From Bacteroidaceae bacterium (lineage in GTDB: Bacteria; Bacteroidota; Bacteroidia; Bacteroidales; Bacteroidaceae): DNA of 64,000 nt. The notes below the pieces were generated by a model. That model saw only the letters and a program-made list of their open reading frames with translations. It was not told the DNA's origin and did no database searches. Shown here piece by piece: positions 1-9,926 of this stretch. The first letter of the stretch is position 1. Each line of letters opens with the position of its first letter. Both the position numbers and the translations under genes were made by a program. Location of the stretch: the NCBI GenBank assembly GCA_017938245.1, contig JAGBBX010000043.1:19736-83735 (forward strand), in the 5' to 3' direction.

Positions 1-1
1 C

Positions 2-127
2 GGCTTAGAGAGCTACGGACTTGAAATAGTAGAGAACATTGGTTGCGAAATAGAGCCCAACAGCCACAATTCGCGCTATCTGCACACAAAGGCCGACAGA
101 ATGGGACACACACTGCATTTCGATTAA
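2..127 (+). CDS. ribBA: RibBA (GTP cyclohydrolase II) C-terminal end, partial
   Basis: Reading frame 2 from the left edge is open and ends at a TAA. Its last residues, ending [12 protein letters not shown], match the C-terminus of GTP cyclohydrolase II / bifunctional RibBA (family pattern: GYGLEIVE, later RYLxTKxxRMGH). RibBA makes the first riboflavin precursors from GTP and ribulose 5-phosphate in the cytosol. Only about 41 residues are inside the window, with no catalytic zinc cysteines visible, so the call rests on the tail alone. A strong hairpin follows 18 nt downstream, consistent with the end of a transcription unit. Confidence 0.75.
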   Translation, partial: GLESYGLEIVENIGCEIEPNSHNSRYLHTKADRMGHTLHFD

Positions 128-145
128 TAGTAAGAATTTATTATA

Positions 146-183
146 CACATAGAGACCACACCGCGCGGTGTGGTCTCTATGTG
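146..183. terminator. Perfect 19-bp-arm palindrome after ribBA
   Basis: Positions 146-164 and 165-183 are exact reverse complements with no unpaired loop bases. The element sits just after the ribBA stop and before the xusA promoter. A short TTT follows. It probably acts as an intrinsic terminator; the absence of a loop also makes it a possible cruciform. Confidence 0.65.
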
Positions 184-280
184 TTTCTATATAGTGCAGA
201 AACTGAATCTAAATATTTTTTAACACACAGAATAATAAAATATAGCGAAAAAAATATAAATAATTAGCAATATTTCGGTA

Positions 281-311
281 TTGCCGACCTTTCTACGGTA
301 AAATATCTTTG
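281..311 (+). promoter_or_regulatory. Bacteroidetes promoter for the xus-like operon
   Basis: TTG at 281-283, a 20-nt spacer and TATCTTTG at 304-311 match the Bacteroidetes -33/-7 consensus (TTTG, about 19-21 nt, TAnnTTTG). The start codon of the receptor lies 28 nt downstream. No Fur-like box is obvious to the eye. Confidence 0.75.
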
Positions 312-338
312 CACTCGTAATTTATAACGAACTGCAAG

Positions 339-2768
339 ATGAATATTAAATATCTGCTACTATTATTGCTTTTTGTACCGTTGGCAACTCTTGCCGAGAA
401 TACCGACGTAACAAAATTCAGGAACCGAGGAGTCATCATTGGCAAACTGATTGCCGAGGATAACACTCCGCTGAGCTATGCCACAATACTTCTTAAAGGT
501 ACACAATATGGCTGTATCACCGACGAAGATGGAATGTTTCGTTTAGAGGTACCGGTAGATAATTATACAATGATTGTATCGGCAATAGGATACGAAGGCA
601 AAGAAAAAAATATACAGATAGAGAGAGGAGAAAAACTAAACCTTAGTATTACTCTAAAGGAGGATAATATTAGACTCGATGCTGTTGAAATTGTAGCGTC
701 CGAAGTAGAGAGAGTGAACCACTCGGCATACAACGCTGTTGCTCTTGATACAAGGGAAATAGCCAACCACAGCAAAAGTCTCAGCGACGCGCTGATAAAA
801 ATTCCGGGTGTAAAAATACGCGAAAGCGGCGGAGTAGGCTCCGATATGCAGCTAATGCTCGACGGATTCAGCGGCAAACACGTAAGAGTATTTATAGATG
901 GAGTACCACAAGAGGGTGCAGGGACAGCCTATAATCTTAACAATATACCCATAAACTATGCAAAAAGAATAGAGGTATACAAGGGAGTAGTACCTGTAGA
1001 GTTTGGTTCGGACGCATTGGGAGGTATTGTAAATATCGTTACAAACCGTCACCGTGGAGATTGGTATGTAGATGCATCCTACTCATTCGGTTCGTTCAAC
1101 ACACACAAGAGTTATGCCAATTTCGGACAGACTCTGAAGAATGGCTTTACATACGAGATAAACGCTTTTCAGAACTACTCGGACAACAGCTACTACACAC
1201 ATAATTGGGTGCGCGAATTTCAGGTAAACAGCGACGGAACGGTTCGTTTTCCGCCCATTGACAAAAGCAATATCCACCGACTGAAACGATTCAACGATAC
1301 TTTTCACAACGAATCGCTGATAGGAAAAATTGGCTTTGTAAATAAAAAATGGGCCGATAGGATTATGCTCAGCTTTGCGTATACAAACTTTTACAAAGAG
1401 ATTCAGACGGGAGTATATCAGGAGACTGTCTTTGGCGACAAGCATAGAAAAGGATACTCCATAATACCCTCCTTCGAATATTTCAAACGTAATCTTTTTA
1501 TTGATAATCTGAACCTTAAATTAACTGCCAATTATAACCACAATATTACAAATAATATTGACACATCGTCGTTGGCATATAATTGGAAAGGAGACTACTA
1601 CTACAAAGGGAGTAAAGGAGAACAATCGTACCAAAGGAGCGAGTCGAAAAACAAGAACTGGAATGTTACGATGAATCTCACCTATCGCATAGGTATGCAT
1701 CATACATTTACCTTTAATCACGTATTCAGCAGTTTCGAGCGTACGAGTCGCCGAAGCGAGGGAGCTGAAACTGTGCTGACAAACTTCGATATTCCAAAGA
1801 TTACACGTAAGAACATAAGCGGAATATCGTACCGCTATTACCCATCGGAGAGGTGGAATATCTCTCTGTTTGGAAAGTATTACAACCAATATAACCGAGG
1901 CCCTGTTTCAGAGTCGGCCGATGGTGTAGGAAACTATATCAACCTATCGAAAAATGTAAGTGCCTGGGGATACGGTGCTGCCGGAACATACCATATAACA
2001 AAAAAGATACAGGCTAAACTTTCGTATGAGAAGGCTTATCGTCTACCCACCAACGACGAACTTTTTGGAGACGAAGACCTTGAAGCAGGAAAAAGCAATC
2101 TGCGTCCCGAGAATAGCAATAATTTCAATTTCAATGTAAGTTACAGCAATAGTTTCGGCAAGAATACAGTATATATCGAGGGAGGAATCATCTACCGCGA
2201 TACAAAAGACTACATTAAGCGTGGAATAGGAAAGTTTGGTGCATTGGAATATGGCATATTCGAGAATCACGGACACGTAAAGACAAAAGGATATAATATT
2301 GGTATGCGATACGGTTACAGCCATTGGTTCAGTGTAGGCGGAACATTCAACAGCATCGATACAAGAGATTATGAGCGATACATTGCAGGCGGTACACTGC
2401 AAGAGAGTATGCACTATAAGGTGCGACTACCCAATATTCCCTATCTGTTTGCCAATGCCGATGCTACAATAACCCTAAAAAATCTATTTACCAAAGGAAG
2501 CCGCCTTAATATTATTTACGATGCATTTTGGCAGCACGATTTTCCTTTGCATTGGGAAAATATAGGCAATACCGACAGCAAAGCAAAAGTTCCAGAGCAG
2601 TTCTCGCACAATATAAGCCTAAGCTACTCTGTTAAGGATGGACGATACAATTTTTCACTCGAATGTCGTAATCTCACCGATGAGAAGCTATACGATAATT
2701 TCAGCCTACAAAAAGCCGGACGAGCTTTCTATGGAAAGATAAGAGTATATATTAACAATAAAAAATAA
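339..2768 (+). CDS. xusA: TonB-dependent outer-membrane receptor, XusA-like
   Basis: An 809-aa TonB-dependent transporter. Residues 1-19 are a signal peptide (hydrophobic [14 protein letters not shown]). Residues about 30-110 form a carboxypeptidase-D regulatory-like beta-sandwich, common in Bacteroidetes receptors. A plug domain follows at about 125-235 ([18 protein letters not shown], then [11 protein letters not shown]), then a 22-strand-type barrel ending in an aromatic-rich C-terminus. It leads a three-gene run with a DUF4374 lipoprotein and a PepSY membrane protein. This order is that of Bacteroides thetaiotaomicron xusABC, which takes up ferric enterobactin made by other bacteria. The match is by gene order and family; substrate specificity is inferred. 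A dedicated promoter lies just upstream. Confidence 0.8.
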   Translation: MNIKYLLLLLLFVPLATLAENTDVTKFRNRGVIIGKLIAEDNTPLSYATILLKGTQYGCITDEDGMFRLEVPVDNYTMIVSAIGYEGKEKNIQIERGEKLNLSITLKEDNIRLDAVEIVASEVERVNHSAYNAVALDTREIANHSKSLSDALIKIPGVKIRESGGVGSDMQLMLDGFSGKHVRVFIDGVPQEGAGTAYNLNNIPINYAKRIEVYKGVVPVEFGSDALGGIVNIVTNRHRGDWYVDASYSFGSFNTHKSYANFGQTLKNGFTYEINAFQNYSDNSYYTHNWVREFQVNSDGTVRFPPIDKSNIHRLKRFNDTFHNESLIGKIGFVNKKWADRIMLSFAYTNFYKEIQTGVYQETVFGDKHRKGYSIIPSFEYFKRNLFIDNLNLKLTANYNHNITNNIDTSSLAYNWKGDYYYKGSKGEQSYQRSESKNKNWNVTMNLTYRIGMHHTFTFNHVFSSFERTSRRSEGAETVLTNFDIPKITRKNISGISYRYYPSERWNISLFGKYYNQYNRGPVSESADGVGNYINLSKNVSAWGYGAAGTYHITKKIQAKLSYEKAYRLPTNDELFGDEDLEAGKSNLRPENSNNFNFNVSYSNSFGKNTVYIEGGIIYRDTKDYIKRGIGKFGALEYGIFENHGHVKTKGYNIGMRYGYSHWFSVGGTFNSIDTRDYERYIAGGTLQESMHYKVRLPNIPYLFANADATITLKNLFTKGSRLNIIYDAFWQHDFPLHWENIGNTDSKAKVPEQFSHNISLSYSVKDGRYNFSLECRNLTDEKLYDNFSLQKAGRAFYGKIRVYINNKK

Positions 2769-2773
2769 TAATT

Positions 2774-4156
2774 ATGAAAAAACTATTTTATACCTGCAGC
2801 ATAGCTGCAACCATTTTCGCTCTAAGCTCTTGCAGCAGCGACAGTAACGAACCCGAGTTGCCACATACACCCGAAGCAAATACAAAATCGCTATATGTGA
2901 TTCCTGCTGTCGTGGGCGAAGCAAGCTATCTTATAACAGCCGAGTCGTTAGAGAGCGGTGAGGTAACAGTAGAGGGTAACGGAACCGAGGTTCTTAACGC
3001 CACCTATTGGGTATATAAAGGAATGGACTACGTATTTGCATTGGTATATAACAAAGGAGGTGCAGGAACAGGAGCATCGTATTACCTTAACGCAAACGGA
3101 CAGCCAACAGAGAAATATGCCTATACATACAATAGAATAACCACATACGGTACTTGGGGTGACAACATCATCACCGCCTCAACAGGAAACTCATCAAAGG
3201 CCGACGAGAACGGATACTATCCTCAGATGCTGCTATTTAACTATCTGAACTCGAAAGATGGTTCTCAGAGAGAGTCATCGGTTAATGCCGAGAATTTTTT
3301 GGGTAATGGCGAGAAGGTACACTTTGCCGGAATTGTAGAGGCAAACAACCGCCTTTATACATCGGTAATACCCGGTGGAATGAGCCTTTACGGAATAAGT
3401 CACACACCCGAAATGGTAACCGACCCTTCACTTATAACCACACAAGCAGGCGGCAGCGGAAGCGGTGCTTACACAGCAGGTGTGATACCAAGCACACAGT
3501 ACCCCGACAGAGCATATATTGCAATATACAGTGGTAACAGTTTCGACGAGACACCGATAATTGCCGAGACCGACAAGATTGGCTTTGCCTGCGGTCGTCG
3601 TCGTTCGCAATATTATCAGACTATTTGGGCCACAGAGAATGGCGATGTATATGCCTTCTCACCCGGATACGGACGTTCATTCCTCTCGACCGACGAACTT
3701 AAGAAAACCACAGGAAAACTACCCTCGGGAGTGGTTCGCATAAAGGCCGGTGAGACCTCTTTCGACAAAGATTATTATGTAAATATCGAGGAACTCGGAA
3801 ACAAAAACCCAATATACCGTTGTTGGTATATCGATGACAATAGTTTCTTGTTACAACTTTATAAAAATGGAGCCGAAAGTATGATTAACGACGGAACAAA
3901 TGCCGATGTCAGTGAACTTGCAATATTCGATGCCGAGAAGAAGAGCCTGAAACTTATTACAGGACTACCCGACGGAATCTCCATTGGTGGCGAGCCATAC
4001 GGTGAAGATGGTGCCGTATATATACCTATTAATGTTACAACAGGCGATTTTCCTTCATTCTACAAGGTAGATATTAATACTGCCCAGGCTGTTAAAGGAC
4101 TCACCGTAAAAGCAGAATCTATTCAGACTGTTGGTAAATTGAATTTAAAGAAATAA
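2774..4156 (+). CDS. xusB: DUF4374 surface lipoprotein, XusB-like siderophore binder
   Basis: A 460-aa lipoprotein. The lipobox is LSSC with Cys20 as the predicted lipidated residue. The residues after it (SSDSNEPE) are acidic, as in the export signal that places Bacteroidetes lipoproteins on the cell surface. The body has repeated propeller-like segments (for example the [11 protein letters not shown] region) typical of DUF4374. In B. thetaiotaomicron the equivalent protein captures ferric enterobactin for the TonB receptor. It starts 5 bp after xusA and is followed 27 bp later by the PepSY gene, so the three are probably co-transcribed. Specific ligand unknown here. Confidence 0.75.
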   Translation: MKKLFYTCSIAATIFALSSCSSDSNEPELPHTPEANTKSLYVIPAVVGEASYLITAESLESGEVTVEGNGTEVLNATYWVYKGMDYVFALVYNKGGAGTGASYYLNANGQPTEKYAYTYNRITTYGTWGDNIITASTGNSSKADENGYYPQMLLFNYLNSKDGSQRESSVNAENFLGNGEKVHFAGIVEANNRLYTSVIPGGMSLYGISHTPEMVTDPSLITTQAGGSGSGAYTAGVIPSTQYPDRAYIAIYSGNSFDETPIIAETDKIGFACGRRRSQYYQTIWATENGDVYAFSPGYGRSFLSTDELKKTTGKLPSGVVRIKAGETSFDKDYYVNIEELGNKNPIYRCWYIDDNSFLLQLYKNGAESMINDGTNADVSELAIFDAEKKSLKLITGLPDGISIGGEPYGEDGAVYIPINVTTGDFPSFYKVDINTAQAVKGLTVKAESIQTVGKLNLKK

Positions 4157-4183
4157 CAAACTGTTAATAGAAAAATTCTTGAA

Positions 4184-5299
4184 ATGAAAAAGGGTTTTCG
4201 CAAGATACATTTGTGGTTATCTGTTCCTTTTGGAATACTTATTACACTAATCTGTTTCTCGGGTGCAATGCTTGTATTCGAGAAAGAGGTTACACAAATG
4301 GCAAACCCCACCCTCTTTTATGTCGATAAGATAGAGGGAGAGAAAATACCGCTTGAAGAATTGGCCGAGATAGTATCTTCTACCCTACCCGACAGCATAC
4401 AGGTAACAGGGATAAATGTATTCCCCGAACCCAATCGCACCTATCAGGTAAATTTATCGAAACCACGTAAAGCATCGCTATACATCGACCCCTATACAGG
4501 CGATATAAAAGGTAATTACGAGCGCCTGCCGTTCTTCTCTGTAATGTTCAAGATGCACCGTTGGATGATGGGTAGCGCAAAAGCTCAGGATGGTAGCATT
4601 GGACTGGGAAAATTGATTGTGGGAATAAGTACAATTATGTTTGTGTTTGTTCTAATCTCGGGTGCGGTAATATGGTGGCCTAGAAATAAAAAGGTACTTA
4701 AAAATCATATATCAATTAAGTTTAATAAAGGGTGGAGACGCTTTTGGTACGACCTACACGTAGCAGGCGGAATATATGCACTTCTGCTGTTGTTAGCAAT
4801 GGCACTTACCGGACTCACCTGGTCGTTCCAATGGTACCGAAATGGTTTTTACGCTCTCTTTGGAGTAGAGACAACACAATCTACCACAAACAGCAGTGAG
4901 CCTAATAAAAATATTAAAGAGAGAAAAGGCAAAAGAGAAAAAGAGAACCAATTTGCCTATTGGCAAAAAATATGTGACGAAGTAGCGCAAAAAAATCCCT
5001 CTTTTAAACAGATTACCATTGCAAAGGGAACAGCAACCGTCTCATTCAATAAATTTGGAAACCAAAGAGCATCGGATAAATACTCATTCGATACAAAGAA
5101 TGGCGAGATAACCAAAGTATCGTTATACAAAGAGCAACCAAACTCGGGTAAGATACGTGGTTGGATATACTCGGTTCACGTAGGTAGTTGGGGCGGAATC
5201 TTTACCCGCATACTCACATTCTTGGCAGCACTTTTGGGTGCCACACTTCCGCTGACAGGGTATTATCTCTGGATAAAGAAAATATATAATAAAAAATAG
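4184..5299 (+). CDS. xusC: PepSY-associated TM protein, XusC-like
   Basis: A 371-aa inner-membrane protein of the PepSY-TM family. An N-terminal helix (HLWLSVPFGILITLICFSG) is followed by a periplasmic domain and TM segments near residues 145-165, 190-210 and 345-365. Conserved histidines sit in KMHRWMMG and in YDLHVAGGIYA. Family members are thought to release or reduce iron from imported siderophores, and the B. thetaiotaomicron homologue is needed for xenosiderophore use. It is the third gene of the operon, ending 10 bp before a strong terminator palindrome. Confidence 0.75.
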   Translation: MKKGFRKIHLWLSVPFGILITLICFSGAMLVFEKEVTQMANPTLFYVDKIEGEKIPLEELAEIVSSTLPDSIQVTGINVFPEPNRTYQVNLSKPRKASLYIDPYTGDIKGNYERLPFFSVMFKMHRWMMGSAKAQDGSIGLGKLIVGISTIMFVFVLISGAVIWWPRNKKVLKNHISIKFNKGWRRFWYDLHVAGGIYALLLLLAMALTGLTWSFQWYRNGFYALFGVETTQSTTNSSEPNKNIKERKGKREKENQFAYWQKICDEVAQKNPSFKQITIAKGTATVSFNKFGNQRASDKYSFDTKNGEITKVSLYKEQPNSGKIRGWIYSVHVGSWGGIFTRILTFLAALLGATLPLTGYYLWIKKIYNKK

Positions 5300-5309
5300 A
5301 AATGTAAGA

Positions 5310-5341
5310 AATCCGTTGTCTGATGCATCAGACAACGGATT
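5310..5341. terminator. Bidirectional terminator between xusC and trkA
   Basis: A 32-bp perfect palindrome (16-bp arms, centre TGATGCATCA) is followed on the plus strand by TATTTTTT. It lies between convergent genes and can end transcription from both sides, although the T-run is clearly better for the plus strand. Confidence 0.8.
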
Positions 5342-5372
5342 ATTTTTTGCACATCTACCATTCTCGGAAATT

Positions 5373-5792
5373 CTACAATAACTCTCCTGAATCGTTTGAG
5401 AGTATCTTCTCGGCAAAAATTCGAGCTGCATAACTCTCCGGAATCAAAATTTTCTTAATATCCATAGCTCTAAGAATTGAGGAGTGTGTGTTGTCGAGTG
5501 CACGTGCTATGATATTATTCACCTTTAATTCCTTTAACGAAGCTACAGTTCTTAATGAGCTATCCATACTCTGCCCGATAGCAACAATTACGCAATCAAT
5601 CTCATCCAAAGGCAAGCTTCGCAATGAGACTCTTTCGGTTGCATCCATAATATATGCTAAGTCTATTCTATCTTTAATCTCTTCGATGCAATGCTCATTG
5701 CAATCAACTCCAATGACAGAGTGCCCCATATCAGTAAGAGTGGCAGCAAGAGTACTTCCAAAATTTCCTAATCCTATTACAAGATATTTCAT
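5373..5792 (-). CDS. TrkA/KtrA-type RCK N-domain protein, short
   Basis: A 139-aa cytosolic regulator with a Rossmann fold. GLGNFGS at residues 7-13 is the NAD(H)/ATP-binding glycine motif, and DCNEH at about 31-35 carries the ribose-binding acidic residue. Such RCK proteins gate KtrB/TrkH potassium channels. It starts 15 bp downstream of trkH on the same strand, so it is the gating partner. Typical KtrA is about 220 aa with a C-terminal RCK_C domain. Here the ORF stops straight after the Rossmann domain and the next bases are the terminator, so RCK_C is absent. Confidence 0.8.
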   Translation of the reverse strand: MKYLVIGLGNFGSTLAATLTDMGHSVIGVDCNEHCIEEIKDRIDLAYIMDATERVSLRSLPLDEIDCVIVAIGQSMDSSLRTVASLKELKVNNIIARALDNTHSSILRAMDIKKILIPESYAARIFAEKILSNDSGELL

Positions 5793-5807
5793 ATGTATTC
5801 CTCTTTA

Positions 5808-7643
5808 TTAGTTTATTATTATATCTTCTTTTGGTAAACGGTATTTAGGCTGTTCTTTTTGTGGCAATATGCTCATAAGTACTGTAATAAAACCTACACG
5901 TCCCAAGAACATAAGCAGCACTAACAGAACTTTACTTATATCGCCTAAAAGTGGTGTAATGCCCAAACTGGAGCCTACAGTGGAGAATGCCGACACACTT
6001 TCAAACAGCAAATCAATTGATGGTATGCCCGGCTCCAACAGCAATAGTGCGACAAAGAAAAGCGCAATTACACATATTGAGCCAAAAACTACGACCAGAG
6101 TTCTTCGTATCGAACTATATGTTATTTCACGGTTAAACAGTGTTGTGGAGTGTTCACCTTTAATCAGCGACTTTAACGAAGCGATAGCAACTACAAATGC
6201 ATTTACTTTGATACCTCCAGCCGTAGATTGCGAGCCACCACCTATCCACATCAGCACCAAATATAGTATGATAGTCACTCTCGAAAAATCACTTAGTGAA
6301 ACGCTGTTAAAACCCGCTGTTCGTGGTGCCACGGCATTAAACAGAGACTGCACAATCTTTTCACCAACGGAGAATGAGGCAAACGCTCCATTCCACTCAA
6401 AGAGGGCAATTCCGACAGTTCCGATAAATATCAGAGCCAAAGAGGAATATAGTACAATCTTAGTGTTGATATCGACAATGTGCATATATCGTGACCGCTG
6501 TCCGCTCTTTCTGAACACTTTATGCAATAGTTCTGAGACATAATATGAAAGAATCCTTTTTAAACTCATAAGTATAGGAAATCCGATACCGCCCAAAACT
6601 ATAAGAAGCGAGATTACCAGATAGAAAATGTTATGATTGTATAATATCAAATCATTCCCTAGATTCCCTTCCATCGTGGAGAATCCTGCATTGCAGAATG
6701 CTGATACGGAGTGAAAGATAGAGAAGAATATCTCATCTCGGAGGGTCATTTCCATTGTTGAATGAATACTAAGCCATATAAAGATAGCGCCAATAATCTC
6801 TATCACGAAAGTAAACCCTAAAACATTTGTCAACACCGATTTCAGTGATTCGGAACTTGACGCTATCATATTCTTCAGTGAAAATTGAGAATACAATCCG
6901 ATGCCACCCATAAAAAACAGGGCAAAGAAACTCGTTATAGTCATAATACCCAACCCTCCGATCTGAATCAACAAGGCAATGATTATTTGCCCCTCCATTG
7001 TAAATGTATGAGCAATCTCCAATGGGCTTAATCCTGTTATACATACTGCACTTGTTGAAATAAAAAGTGCGTCTACCACAGGTAGCCTGATATGCTCCAT
7101 CGTCGAACGAGGGAGCAAAAGTAGCAGAGTACCAAAGGCTATTACCGTCATAAAACAGACTACAATTAAAAGTGCAGGATTTGTCCTTTTGTTTACAAAG
7201 TTTACTATCCATTGCGATATTGTAATCAGCGCCAATAGGCCTATGATGCTTATAATAAAATATTTATGAATAATCAAAGACCATAAGATAGTGATAATTT
7301 TACTATCCCCGGGCGCAGTAAAAAACTTCGGTAATGCAGAAGCACAAAGCATAATGCCTAAAATAAGGGTAAATGACATCCCCTTACGCCAAACCTCACT
7401 CCAATGAACGATAATCTTATAAGCAAATGATATGAAATAGACCCACCAACCAACGTTATATACCGACAAGATGAACGACATCTCGTGGGCGTCAAGTTCG
7501 AAACCATAATCAACTATTATGGCTGCGACAACACATATAGATGTCAGTATAGAGACTATTTTTACAATATAGTCTGCTCTTGAAACAATTGGTTTAAGGT
7601 CAATCATTGACTTATTGACTTTGTTGCACCTAAAATATACCAT
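5808..7643 (-). CDS. trkH: TrkH/KtrB family potassium uptake protein
   Basis: A 611-aa polytopic membrane protein that imports K+. Four pore-loop repeats with their selectivity-filter glycines are readable: SAVCITGLS, SAFCNAGFS, NAVAPRTAGFN and SAFSTVGSS. The extra N-terminal membrane segments (about the first 140 residues) explain the length compared with about 450 aa for KtrB. An alternative start (MIDLK) is 12 codons inside, at 7607. It is the first gene of a two-gene operon with the RCK protein, and a matching promoter lies upstream. Confidence 0.9.
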   Translation of the reverse strand: MVYFRCNKVNKSMIDLKPIVSRADYIVKIVSILTSICVVAAIIVDYGFELDAHEMSFILSVYNVGWWVYFISFAYKIIVHWSEVWRKGMSFTLILGIMLCASALPKFFTAPGDSKIITILWSLIIHKYFIISIIGLLALITISQWIVNFVNKRTNPALLIVVCFMTVIAFGTLLLLLPRSTMEHIRLPVVDALFISTSAVCITGLSPLEIAHTFTMEGQIIIALLIQIGGLGIMTITSFFALFFMGGIGLYSQFSLKNMIASSSESLKSVLTNVLGFTFVIEIIGAIFIWLSIHSTMEMTLRDEIFFSIFHSVSAFCNAGFSTMEGNLGNDLILYNHNIFYLVISLLIVLGGIGFPILMSLKRILSYYVSELLHKVFRKSGQRSRYMHIVDINTKIVLYSSLALIFIGTVGIALFEWNGAFASFSVGEKIVQSLFNAVAPRTAGFNSVSLSDFSRVTIILYLVLMWIGGGSQSTAGGIKVNAFVVAIASLKSLIKGEHSTTLFNREITYSSIRRTLVVVFGSICVIALFFVALLLLEPGIPSIDLLFESVSAFSTVGSSLGITPLLGDISKVLLVLLMFLGRVGFITVLMSILPQKEQPKYRLPKEDIIIN

Positions 7644-7669
7644 TTATCAAATTATGGTATAATAATAAG

Positions 7670-7699
7670 CAAATTTAGTAAAATAGGTGTTAAATGCAA
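7670..7699 (-). promoter_or_regulatory. Promoter for trkH-trkA
   Basis: Read on the minus strand: TTG at 7699-7697, a 19-nt spacer, then TAAATTTG at 7677-7670. It agrees with the Bacteroidetes TAnnTTTG consensus and lies 27-56 bp upstream of the annotated trkH start. Confidence 0.65.
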
Positions 7700-7834
7700 T
7701 ACAATATACATAAATTAACTGTTTTAGAATTTCTTATTGTTTTAATCGCTATTTATTATCACTATTTACATATAATACCATCTTTCTTCTTGCATTTATT
7801 ATCAGTGCAAGATGCACTATTATTCTTATTTAGG

Positions 7835-7865
7835 TTGATTATTCCAACGTTTTTGTATAACTTTG
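7835..7865 (+). promoter_or_regulatory. Promoter for the Bax-inhibitor-type gene
   Basis: TTG at 7835-7837, a 20-nt spacer and TAACTTTG at 7858-7865. The start codon is 70 nt downstream. The promoter lies inside a 62-codon hydrophobic open frame (7694-7882), which argues against that frame being a gene. Confidence 0.65.
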
Positions 7866-7935
7866 CTATTGTTATATTATAACAAGAGTATAATATTTCA
7901 AGAAACTGAATATTTTAATTCTAAATACTATAATT

Positions 7936-8640
7936 ATGGATAATTATGTAAAAAATGTTTCGGAAATTAGTGAAAGTGCCATACTGAATAAAGTAATGGC
8001 AAGGGTATTTATGCTTATGACATTTGCACTTGTTGTCACAGGTGCTACATCGTACCTTATAATTGGTAACGAGAATATTTTGATGAGTTTATTCAGCAAT
8101 ATCAGTACTTTCTATATTATTTGTGGTGCCGAGTTATTACTTGTATTTATACTAAGTTTATGTATCAATACAATATCATTTAATACAGCACTTATAATGT
8201 TTGCATTATACTCTATTATGAATGGAGTAACACTTGCACCACTTCTTTTTATGTTTACCGAAGAGTCGGTTACATCTACATTCCTTATTACAGCAGGTAC
8301 TTTTGGAGCAATGGCACTGTTTGGTTACACAACAAAAACAAGTCTCACAAGTATGGGTAAAATACTTATGATGGCACTAATAGGTCTTATAATAGCATCT
8401 ATCGTAAATATTTTCCTTAACAGCAGTGGTTTTGAAATGATATTGAACTATGCAGGAGTACTTATTTTCGTTGGTCTGACAGCTTACGATACACAAAAAG
8501 TAAAAGTTTACATACAAGATGCAATAGAGAATGATACAGTATCCATTCCTAAATTAGCCGTTATGAGCGCACTCACGCTATATCTCGACTTCATAAATCT
8601 TTTCATAAGATTACTTAGCATTCTTGGAAAGAGAAAATAA
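7936..8640 (+). CDS. Bax inhibitor-1 / YbhL family membrane protein
   Basis: A 234-aa protein with about seven hydrophobic segments. The N-terminal cytosolic stretch before TM1 (VMARVFMLMTFALVVTGATSY) and the late motif GLTAYDTQKVK are hallmarks of the BI-1/YccA/YbhL family, where the aspartate of TAYD belongs to the pH-sensing pair in calcium-leak members. It resides in the inner membrane; the bacterial role is poorly defined. It is followed 30 bp later by the aminotransferase gene, probably on the same transcript. Confidence 0.85.
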   Translation: MDNYVKNVSEISESAILNKVMARVFMLMTFALVVTGATSYLIIGNENILMSLFSNISTFYIICGAELLLVFILSLCINTISFNTALIMFALYSIMNGVTLAPLLFMFTEESVTSTFLITAGTFGAMALFGYTTKTSLTSMGKILMMALIGLIIASIVNIFLNSSGFEMILNYAGVLIFVGLTAYDTQKVKVYIQDAIENDTVSIPKLAVMSALTLYLDFINLFIRLLSILGKRK

Positions 8641-8670
8641 AACATATATAACTAACCAATAAATACAACT

Positions 8671-9864
8671 ATGAACAAATTAGCTGACCGTCTTAACCGA
8701 CTATCTCCATCGGCAACACTTGCAATGTCACAGAAGAGCCAAGAACTAAAGGCTCAAGGAGTTGATGTTATCAATATGAGTGTTGGTGAACCCGATTTCA
8801 ACACCCCCGACAATATTAAAGAGGCTGCCAAAAAAGCTGTCGACGACAACTGGTCGCGTTACTCTCCTGTACCCGGCTACCCTACTCTGCGTAAAGCTAT
8901 TGTAGAGAAATTGAAAAATGAGAACGGACTCGAGTTTACCGAGGCACAAATATCGGTATCGAACGGAGCAAAGCAGGCTGTTTGCAACGCTATTATGGCA
9001 CTTGTAAACCCCGGCGAAGAGGTTATTGTGCCTGCACCCTATTGGGTGAGCTACCCCGAGATGGTTAAACTTGCCGATGGTAACCCGGTTATTGTAGGTG
9101 CCGGAATTGAGCAAAATTTCAAGATTACAGGTGCACAGTTAGAGGCAGCAATCACCCCAAAGACAAAGATGCTTATCTTGTGTTCTCCTTCGAATCCTAC
9201 AGGTTCTGTTTATACAAAGGCCGAGCTTAAAGAACTTGCCGATGTACTTGCAAAATACCCCAATATTTATGTTGTTGCCGACGAAATTTACGAGCATATA
9301 AATTATGTTGGAGCACACGAGAGTATAGCACAATTCCCCGAGATTCGCGACCGTGTTATCATTGTAAACGGTGTTTCAAAGGCATACGCAATGACAGGAT
9401 GGCGCATTGGTTATCTTGCCGCTGCCGAGTGGATTGTTAAGGGCTGTAACAAACTACAGGGACAATACACAAGCGGTCCTTGCTCTGTATCGCAGATGGC
9501 ATCGTTAGAGGCTTATAAAGGCTCTCAGCAGGCAGTAGAGGATATGCGTCAGGCTTTCCAGCGTCGTCGCGACCTCATTGTTAAGTTGGCTAAAGAGATT
9601 CCCGGACTCGAGGTAAATGTTCCCGAAGGTGCATTCTATCTGTTCCCCAAATGCAGTTCTTACTATGGCAAAAGCTATAATGGAACTACAATTAACAATA
9701 GCGATGACCTTGCAATGTATCTGCTCACCGAGGCTCACGTTGCCACAGTAGGTGGTGGTTCATTCGGCTCACCCGAGTGCTTTAGAATGAGTTATGCAAC
9801 AAGTGACGAGAATATTATCGAGGCTATCCGCCGCATTAAAGAGGCACTCGCCAAGCTTCAGTAA
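8671..9864 (+). CDS. aspC: Class I/II pyridoxal-phosphate aspartate aminotransferase
   Basis: A 397-aa cytosolic aminotransferase of the subgroup Ib aspartate type. The PLP Schiff-base lysine is K237 in VSKAYAMTGWRIGY; the cofactor-binding NPTG is at about 175-178 and DEIYEH at about 204-209. It interconverts aspartate and oxaloacetate with glutamate/2-oxoglutarate. Length and motifs are complete. A clear terminator follows. Related family members can use aromatic substrates or prephenate, so the exact donor is inferred. Confidence 0.85.
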   Translation: MNKLADRLNRLSPSATLAMSQKSQELKAQGVDVINMSVGEPDFNTPDNIKEAAKKAVDDNWSRYSPVPGYPTLRKAIVEKLKNENGLEFTEAQISVSNGAKQAVCNAIMALVNPGEEVIVPAPYWVSYPEMVKLADGNPVIVGAGIEQNFKITGAQLEAAITPKTKMLILCSPSNPTGSVYTKAELKELADVLAKYPNIYVVADEIYEHINYVGAHESIAQFPEIRDRVIIVNGVSKAYAMTGWRIGYLAAAEWIVKGCNKLQGQYTSGPCSVSQMASLEAYKGSQQAVEDMRQAFQRRRDLIVKLAKEIPGLEVNVPEGAFYLFPKCSSYYGKSYNGTTINNSDDLAMYLLTEAHVATVGGGSFGSPECFRMSYATSDENIIEAIRRIKEALAKLQ

Positions 9865-9883
9865 TAAATTCTATTTATAAATA

Positions 9884-9926
9884 AAAAATGGTGTACCGCT
9901 CTTGATTAGTGGTACACCAATTTTTT
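9884..9926. terminator. Bidirectional terminator between aspC and the 262-aa gene
   Basis: Stem TGGTGTACC (9889-9897) pairs with GGTACACCA (9911-9919). An A-run precedes and a T-run follows, so it can work on both strands between convergent genes. Confidence 0.85.

Noticed and set aside
43-267. 74-codon ORF overlapping the ribBA end
   Set aside because: It overlaps the recognised RibBA tail in another frame and runs through the terminator palindrome.
7694-7882. 62-codon hydrophobic ORF before the Bax-inhibitor-type gene
   Set aside because: It contains the -33 and -7 elements of the next gene, is AT-rich by composition and resembles no family.
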